Source of the DNA: Perkinsus olseni
Lineage: Eukaryota; Perkinsozoa; Perkinsida
Reading direction: 5' to 3'
Assembly: GCA_013115125.1 (NCBI GenBank)
Contig: JABANN010000485.1
Location: forward strand, 1-26,243
DNA: 26,243 nucleotides
Within the stretch, counting starts at the first letter, position 1, and every line of letters starts with the position of its first letter. The notes below the pieces were generated by a model, which worked only from the letters and a program-made list of their open reading frames with translations, was not told the origin of the DNA and did not search any database. Position numbers and translations under genes: made by a program. Below, piece by piece: positions 19,216 to 26,243 of the stretch.

Positions 19216-21854
19216 TTAAGCCAGCACGGTATCTGCAGTACGATGGTGAGTCAATGGGGTGGGTCTGTGCTAGCCTGTAGCCTCACCGAAGTCGGCCACG
19301 GCGGCTGCTGGGTGATGGGAATCCTGTACTGCGCTCGAGCGCGGAGTACTAGAACCTGGAACTAAGCTACTCACCGCTCGGGAAGAGCAGATTGCCTACC
19401 GAATAGAATACTGTGGAGAGCATGGTCGTGGGGACTCATAAAAACATCATCTTCATCATCATCGTTTACGAGAGCATCCTCTGGCGGCCCGAAAGGTGTC
19501 GCTTTAGCATGGCAGATCTCTTCCCAGGTCCCTGTCCGCCGAGTCCAGCGCTGGAGGGCTTGCCTAGGGAGAAGGCCAGCATCACGTACAACTCAAAAAA
19601 GGGGACGCTCAGTGCGAACGTAAAATCGTGAGTGGGTCCAACGGAACGAGTCGAAACCATCTCCCTCTTCCCGAAACGACCAATCATTCCAGTATCATCA
19701 TACCTGTAGTCGCTCCACAAACACTTAGCCTTCCCTTCGCAAATCTTCGGGCGGATCTCCGTCGCCGACCCCGATCCATAGTGGTCCAGCAGATCACCAT
19801 CGACATACCCACCACGATACTAGAGCGCACTGGGTGTAGGGTAGCATAGCCGCTGCAGAGCCGGCCTACCTTTTCCTGCGGGGTCGGCTGAGTTGGTCTC
19901 CAGAATTTCATCTTCATCGAACTCTCATCAGAATCCTCATCACTGTAAACCTGAGGGAATTAACGATCGAAATATCTCAAATTTTCCGAGAGCATCCTTT
20001 CTGAGTAACTTACCTCAAAAATGAACATACTGCCAGCAGGGAGATCCTGCTTCACAACATCGTCAATCTGCAGCATCTTCGCTAGGGCCATCATCAACTC
20101 GCGATGGTTGAGGAAAACGCCGATCTTCAATCGGTCCCAGTACTCCTCAGCGGTCTGAAGGGACCACAGACAACTTGCACAAGAGGCTGAGGCAGAGCTC
20201 AGAGGAAGGCGATGGGTCGAATGGGGACCGCAGCGAGTGTCACCATCTCCCAGGGTTCATGAGAACTTGCTTCCGATGGCATCTTCAAGCCGATCGGCCA
20301 GTACAACCTGATAGGACAGGCACTAGCGGAAGACCCAGACACGGAGGAGCATCTCGAGCGGAGCTGCCGCCCCGAGGAGAGGGCAGTCCTCATCAGATGA
20401 TCACTCGCCGGCAAGACTCCTTTCATGCATCGAACGGGGATTCTAGTCGTGCAAATCCCCATGCCATATGATCGTCATTCTCACGTAGATGCAGTGGAAT
20501 TGAGAGTGGACGGCTTGCGTGCCAGTCTGAGCAGCACCTCGGGCATCCTCCCCATCCAGTACGTCACCTGGGGCAAAGCGGCCAGAATTCACACAGCGAC
20601 GGCTGCCGCTGCCGTGATGACCCCTCACCTGCTCGTCCCTCCCGAAAAGCTCTTCCGTCACCAATTGGTGAGAAAGGTCTATGAACATCTGGATAGTATC
20701 GTGTGACAACGTACCGTTTATGTCGAAATCTGATTACGCGGACGGCCATTATCGATTCATGAATGCCTCACGCCTAACGCATAGTTCAAAAGGTAACCGA
20801 CTTGGACCCTGGCACAGTATTTTCACTGCGCTCCTAAGTGCTCGCTATTACCATGTTCAGCAAATTCATTCTTCGAGCGCATGCTACGCGTGAAAATGAA
20901 CTCCAAGATCGCTTCTGAGTTTCGGATTGGCGGAGCGGACAGAGGTACGCGGTACTGTGATCCTGGCGGCCGCCCCTTCCGGTACCTAGTCCTTCATTTC
21001 TTGCAAAGCTGAAGGCATCGGCTACATTCTTGATAGCCCACGTAAGAGGCTTCTTCACCTTGGTCAGGTCAGCACCACAGGCAGCTGATATCAAGGATAA
21101 CAGGGCGTGCTGCTTCCGACGTAGAGTGGGGATATGCTCGGCCTCCCTACAGCAACAGCAGAGTGCTCTAGAGAACTAAACGGCCGCCAAATTACCATCG
21201 CTTGCGATCACGCTGATAGGTCGGCTTGCACGGGCCGTCTCTCGGCAAATTCATAAGGGTGTCCATCTTATGCATTGTCGTCATAATTGACACGATATTT
21301 GGCCTGCTTCGGAGGTACCCTGGTTGGCCGGTTCCCTCTGGGAACAGGCCTTGGATCAAGGACTGCGTAAAAAGGAACGCCATCCACACAGTGAGAGTAA
21401 GAGGCCCTTACTAGTAACGAGGCGACGTTTCGGTCCATCCGCTCAGCAAAAAAGAAAGAGCTGCCATCATTCACATAGCTGCCCTCTGGAAGCAAGTAGC
21501 CGTACTTCTCACGCAAATAACTGAAATTACCGGACGTAGTCGAGCGTTCGGCGGCGAGCAGTCGAACCCACTTGCCGCTCTCCCAATTCTCAGCGAGCCC
21601 AACTCTTGACAGTGCGGCGCCGTACTTGGAGAATATCGGTTCATGAAACTCCTCAAGTTGTGACTGAAACGACAAGACGAGATTGAGACAGGTCTCAGGC
21701 TTCCGTTTACCTTCATGTTGGGGCAGAGGTAGGGCACTGGGGCGTTGGGAGCCCGGTTGCCGTGCCGGGCTACGACGATTACTTTCTTCAGCGCCGCGTC
21801 AGCATATACCCTCGCCGAGAGAAACAAGCAGAGACCGAGTAGATGGCCGCCCAT
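19216..21854 (-). CDS. Secreted histidine acid phosphatase (branch 2 histidine phosphatase), over 530 aa
   Basis: The start at 21854 gives a signal peptide (MGGHLLGLCLFLSARVYA), then KKVIVVARHGNRAP, the phospho-acceptor RHG.R.P motif. Later come ERMDRNVASLL and SLIQGLFPEGTGQ, typical of the family, and near the end the catalytic His-Asp in FMSPHDHALHSILFG. Exons, right to left: 21711-21854, 21412-21663, 21196-21362, 20986-21146, 20852-20914, 20629-20729, 20485-20567, an unresolved part at about 20280-20475, 20014-20197, 19870-19950, 19704-19819, 19400-19563, 19287-19355 and 19216-19232. All resolved joints agree in phase. The family removes phosphate from monoesters, from small substrates to phytate, outside the cell or in lysosomes. 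An acidic stretch (NDDDEDD), coded by GAT repeats, precedes the HD motif. The substrate cannot be told. Confidence 0.88.
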
Positions 21855-22339
21855 AGACCGAGATTGGACAAGGGAAAGCGAAGCTTGGACGGGTGGCGTT
21901 ACTCCGTCATTTATCACGCAAGTCGTCGTGATCACGTTGAAACCAATAGGAGCTCTAGCGGCAACATCAGCAGGAGGGGGAGGACGAGGGAAGAGTCGTT
22001 GCGAACTTTAGAGAATTATAGCGATTAAATAATAAATTGAAATTCAACAGAGGCCCAACCCGAGGGCTGGCCGGACGCACAAATGTTTCAAGAAAGGCGG
22101 TAGACCATCGTCACCGCGCCACGAAATACAGTTGGGAGGTGTCCTTGGACCAACTTGGTACAGTAAGAAATAAAGGTAAATAAGAGTCGAGAGTAAACGG
22201 TATGAAAACTAATGGAAGGTTTACGTGTGTTTGTCAGTTCAAAGTCCGCTGCGGTCGCCGGTCAAGACTTGATGCTGATGCCTCGGCAACTCAACGATGG
22301 GGAGCTCTGTGCTGTGTTATTCAGTCAGCCCGGTCTTGT
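21855..22339. other. Intergenic region upstream of the phosphatase
   Basis: About 485 bases between the phosphatase start and the stop of the next minus-strand gene. It is AT-rich around 22010-22035 and 22165-22190. It should contain the phosphatase promoter and the neighbour's 3' end. No motif, RNA gene or repeat is recognised. Confidence 0.5.
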
Positions 22340-24498
22340 TCATATTTTGTACTTGCCGAGGGACAGGCCTCTATTGCCCGCTAGAATGGCCGCCAGCTCC
22401 TTACTGCTCTCCACAGGGACGACAGAGCACCTCTCTTGCTGCACCATCTCGGAAACTAGAGACCCTCGACTGCTTCTCTTCCGTACGGGCGCCTCCTTGT
22501 GAACGCCGTGGTTCAGATTGAGCCTGTGGATCTCAGGGAAGAACTTGGAGTCGGTGAGTATGAAAATCTTCAGGAGTATACCAGCAAGTGTGAAGAACAA
22601 CTCCAAGGCAGCTGCCATGCCGACCAGCAAAAACTCATCGTAGAATCTACTGTACTCTTTTTTTGTTACCCAATTTTCCGTTTTTCGAATGGTTTCCTTC
22701 GGACGTTCTTCAATTAGTGGGAAAATCTCCAGCGCATACGAATCAGTATAAGCGCAATTACGAGCGTACACTTTCACCAAACACGATGCGCCTTCCGGAC
22801 TGAATCCGAGACGGCAACCCTGCAGATCCGTGGCCTCGGACACGGCAACTTCGAACAGGCCAGAGCAGCCCGCTTTCAAATCCTGACCTCCGATCGAGCC
22901 CGACTCCTCTACGCAGACTACTATAGCGGGCGAGGACACGTCCGGGTAAACCTTCTCAAAGACCGTCGTCTCTGTGCCGTCATCATCTAACTGAACCGTC
23001 TAATGAAGGGAAACTTGACAAGACTGTGCGCGGTTGCTCTGAGAAACTCACTTGAAAAACCAATTCTCTTGAGTACTTGTAGTCGTAGGAGACGGATATG
23101 ATACCCGTATGCGTGCCGTTTTCTAATTGACTGAAAAGGAGGGGGTCCCCTCATAAAGCCAATAGGCCCCTTCTTACTCCACTAGGCTCACGCATTCACC
23201 ATCTGGACTGTAGGTGCCCGAGCAGCCGGGAGCGTCCGGCTTCTTCTCGAAGTAGTCATTCACGTCCTCGAACCAGGGATATCTGCAGGATAACTGCATC
23301 ACGCTGACCCGACGACATGAGAACCGGAGCCAGCGACGAGGTCTTGCTGGATCTAGCTCGGGACCCCGTAAGGAGAGGAGCTGGAAAACCCTTGGTGACT
23401 CCCTTACACGCAGCAGCTGGGCACAGTCCCATTGAGGTGGCAGTCCTCGGCTGATTCAGCATTGAATAGGAGACACACTGAGAAGGGCATCTGCAGGAGC
23501 AGCGGAACTACACCGACCTACGTGCTAAAGTGAGCGCCACCAGAAGACCTCCTCGAAAGATCGTCCGACTGGTAGGCGGCCATCGCCAAAGTACAACGCT
23601 GAATCTGAAAAGCAGCAGGGTCGGTGGACGGTAGGGGCATCGTAAGCTCACGTTGTGAGAGCAATGGGGGCTACAACTGACAGCATAGTGACGGCGAAGG
23701 TCGTCCATCGTCCCTGTATGCCTGCAGCGTTTATCTCTGATAGATAATACCTGCAACGACGAAGCATGTAGGAGCAGTGTCGGACGGTGGTACCTCACAG
23801 ATTGCTAACAATCAGGGCGATGACGACCAGGGACACATCATAGTCGAAAGGGGATGAGGAGTCTGGATCGATGTCCAGCTCGTCACGAGGGACTCCCCAA
23901 GCGAAGGACGTGGACCTGGAGGGCAAGTGGATGGACGCGACTCAAAGGGAAATGGGATGTAAAAATAGGATGCAGCTGCAAGGTGAAAACAGTGGTAACT
24001 GATGAATCGTCAGTAAAGATTAACCATAACAAAAACTGAGATACTACAGTGGTCCAAATCACCTTGGAACATTCTCGAGGAGTACAATATCGCCGGTATT
24101 CTGGGATTCTCGAGAGCACTGTAGCTAAGTATACCCGATATCATCAATAATGAGAATGAGGCGAATGCAGAGCCAAGGGATGCAGCGTAAGCGCAGCGCG
24201 AAGGATACTCACCGTTTGACGAAGCTCTTCTTCTGGGGATGCCGGTTGATATGCCAGAACCACAGTAAAAGCAGGACCAATAGGCCACCTGCGATCTGGA
24301 GGGACGACAGGACGTACGGGTAGGACACAGTGACCCATCCATCTTGGTTGCGCCCGACTGCATGATCGAACTCCCGTGTGAAGCAATACCAGGCAAACAC
24401 GGCGACCACCACGCCGACTCCGGCCAGCTTGAGAAGACCAAGTGGTTGGAGGTCCGGGCACAGTCCTGGATGCATGTGATGGCCGAGGACGATGGCAC
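22340..24498 (-). CDS. Multi-pass membrane protein with Cys-rich non-cytosolic domain; separate gene or 3' half of the next one
   Basis: Firm pieces, right to left: exon 24213-24498 with two membrane spans (KLAGVGVVVAVFAWYCF and LSSLQIAGGLLVLLLLWFW), exon 24063-24118 joined in phase, then stretches with short hydrophobic spans (VSLVVIALIVSNL; FAVTMLSVVAPIAL). A Cys-rich part follows with CHLNGTVPSCC, FEDVNDYFEKKPDAPGCSG and GECQLENGTHTG (N-glycosylation sites). The last exon (stop at 22340) has further Cys and ends in a strong span, VGMAAALELFFTLAGILLKIF, and a basic cytosolic tail. I do not recognise the family. The transcript may be continuous with 24914-26099, but the joint around 24500-24910 was not solved. 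The Cys-rich half looks extracellular or lumenal. Confidence 0.6.
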
Positions 24499-24599
24499 CT
24501 GAGCGCGAATGTAGGGAACACCACAGAGGCAACCGTCGACAGGCAACACGCTAGGGGGTGAACGTGGTAATGGCTCCCAGTGCGAAGATGCGGCATCGC

Positions 24600-26099
24600 G
24601 TAGTCACTACGTGAACAAAGAATTGGTCCAGAGAGCAAACCGTATGGTGAGAGTTACTCTCAGAGAGAATCGCGTTGAGGTCTTCAACGTGAAGATTGGT
24701 CAGTTCTATCCTAGAGTGGAGCTGGTGGTTGCTTTGGAAGGCTAGAGGATTCCCAACATCTTCGAGTATCGAACAACTTTCCTATCGCGGATGGAGGCGA
24801 GAAGGCCGTGAAGCGCAGGTCCAACACTCAGTGGCATTTTCCATCGATGAATCCACTATTACGGGTCTGGAAATTCTGTCGTGAAGTCCATGAAAGCAGC
24901 AGGACGCGCTTACCGAACATGATAGCGCTATGTGTCATGAACAACTGCGCTCCCGACCCGAACGTCCGCTCGACGTCTTCCTCAGCATTCTTGTCGTAGA
25001 TGAGCACGAAGAACTCCGTCAGCTGCAGACCGATGATGAGTATAATAACAGCTGTGGCAATAAGGCTCCGTCGCCGGACCACTACGGGGCTGTATCTAAC
25101 AACAACCGTCGTGATGAGCTACTGTCAACTGACCTACTCTAGCATGTACACGAGCACACCACTCTTGACCACACTCTGGTAGATGCTGAGCAGATGTGTG
25201 TACCACCCGAAAGGGCTACTAGAGATCCTCATGATCTGATAGGTAACGTAGCATACCCAGACGATGAATAGCAGTATGTGATCCGACAGGAACGTTGTGA
25301 ACCATCTGGGAACGAACTCTTCCCTTCTGACGAAGGCCAGGCACTTCCGCAGGAATTGGAACACACCCGCAGGGTTGAGCTCCTCGTGATGCAACAGACC
25401 GTGGTCGTGGATCCTCTGATAGTTTGGCTTATAACAGAAGAAGCAAACCACGTAAAGGGCAAGGATGGTAATAACCGATGTCACCAACAATACCGTTTTC
25501 AACTGCTGGCTCTTGTTCTCTCCGTAGCTGGGGAACTCAGACTCACTCGCGAATGAGAAGCAAGCGAAGACCAGCACTTGCGTAGCGCCCAGAAGAAGCG
25601 TCAACACAACCAGTACGTTGACGAAGAGCCCTCGAACTCCTTCCTGTTTTCGAGTGTGCAGCTTGTGGCGATGACCGTTGACCAAAGACCATGGCGCTGT
25701 CTCCGGGTACTTGAATATTCGAAATGGTAGCACCAATGTGAAGACCTTCGAAAGCACGCTAGAGCAGCTCCTCTCGTTTTCATCTTCGTCCTCGCTCTCT
25801 TCGGTGGTTTGAGTACCATGATCGGTACTCCTCTGATACGGCGGCGATGCGGCCATCACTGGTGAGCCCGCCTGGGTCGGGGGCGTCGATGCTGCATCAT
25901 CATGGGGCTCATCATCACTGCATAAGCCCCCTAGCTGCTGTGACAACGTGCTTGCGTCTACCGAGAATCGGACAGATCTCCTTATATGGGGATGAGGGGT
26001 GGGTGGTGGCGGCGCCAGGTTGTCGATGTCCTCCACAGACTGACCACGCGAAGCCACTCTCGGTGACGACGACGCCGGCTGCGTTAGCGAGATGTCCAT
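24600..26099 (-). CDS. Multi-pass membrane protein with phospho-type acidic N-terminal tail
   Basis: The first exon, 25138-26099, starts MDISLTQPASSSPRV and codes 320 residues. A long Ser/Pro/Asp/Glu tail comes first (STDHGTQTTEESEDEDENER). Three membrane spans follow: LFVNVLVVLTLLLGATQVLV, LKTVLLVTSVITILALYVV and HILLFIVWVCYVTYQI. The loop between spans 2 and 3 is about 60 residues and charged. The second exon, 24914-25089, joins in phase and adds a fourth span (LIATAVIILIIGLQLTEFF). A third exon probably starts near 24875 (VDSSMENATECWTC). The family is not recognised: no channel, transporter or kinase motif is evident. The acidic Ser-rich tail suggests regulation by phosphorylation. It may continue into the block ending at 22340. 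Confidence 0.65.
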
Positions 26100-26190
26100 T
26101 CAAGCAGCTATGAGTTTACTGACAGAGTACCACGTAGAGGGTCGCGTGAAAGCGCCTTGGGAGCCTACCGTCTACACCATTTCCAGACCT

Positions 26191-26243
26191 ACTTAGTAAA
26201 ACCCCAGAGCAATTTAATAAAGCCCAGAGCAAATTAGTAAAAC
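26191..26243. repeat. Short tandem repeat at right window edge
   Basis: A unit of about 20 bases repeats at least two and a half times: TTAGTAAAAC, CCCAGAGCAA, TTTAATAAAG, CCCAGAGCAA, ATTAGTAAAAC. It lies upstream of the membrane-protein start and runs off the window, so it may be the edge of a larger array or element. Confidence 0.7.

Noticed and set aside
19564-19703. Reading THDFTFALSVPFFELY as the phosphatase His-Asp site
   Set aside because: The spacing from HD to FELY is wrong for the family, and the true HD motif (SPHDHALHSIL) lies in the next exon. Treating this stretch as intron joins both exons in phase.
1-26243. Search for CRISPR arrays, rRNA, integrases, retroelement or other virus-like genes
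   Set aside because: None seen. The only mobile-element signal is the TIR element at 3285-4347.

Overview
The window is nuclear DNA of an intron-rich unicellular eukaryote. Genes are cut by many short GT-AG introns, mostly 33 to 125 bases, with CAG/CTG and GTT runs. The exact exon models, a separase, a FOR20/CEP20 basal-body protein and a histidine acid phosphatase fit an alveolate protist. A Perkinsus-type genome is my best guess, by inference only; no rRNA or mitochondrial marker is present to prove it.

Layout. The left half (about 0.1 to 12.5 kb, plus strand) is a tandem array of five diverged members of one secreted-protein family, A to E: A 132-649 (5' cut), B 1466-3090, C 4548-6616, D 6913-8563, E 9535-12495. 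I do not recognise the family. Each full member has a signal-peptide-like start, a variable N-terminal tail (proline-rich in C, acidic in E), and two copies of a module. A module is a beta-rich segment ending in a Cys-Pro motif, followed by a helical segment with a WLY.G-like motif. The two copies share intron phases, so the family arose by duplication of a two-exon unit inside the gene. A small secreted ORF (12588-12860) follows the array.

Between B and C sits a 1,063-bp element with perfect 27-bp terminal inverted repeats (3285-4347). Its flanks are packed with degenerate TGATTC/GAGTAA-type words around a less repetitive core. It looks like a non-autonomous DNA transposon with very dense subterminal repeats.

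The strands converge near 13.5 kb. The right half is all minus strand: separase (13722 to about 18280), FOR20/CEP20 (18561-19020), a secreted histidine acid phosphatase (19216-21854), and one or two multi-pass membrane protein genes (about 22340-26099). Separase and FOR20 act in chromosome segregation and in centriole/basal-body biology; their adjacency may be chance.

Exon limits were derived by hand, requiring GT-AG (once GC-AG) borders, phase agreement across every junction, and agreement between paralogs or with known families. The models for B, C, D, FOR20, the 3' two thirds of E, the separase C-terminal region and most of the phosphatase close without phase errors. The N-terminal parts of E and separase, one stretch of the phosphatase, and the membrane-protein block are less certain.
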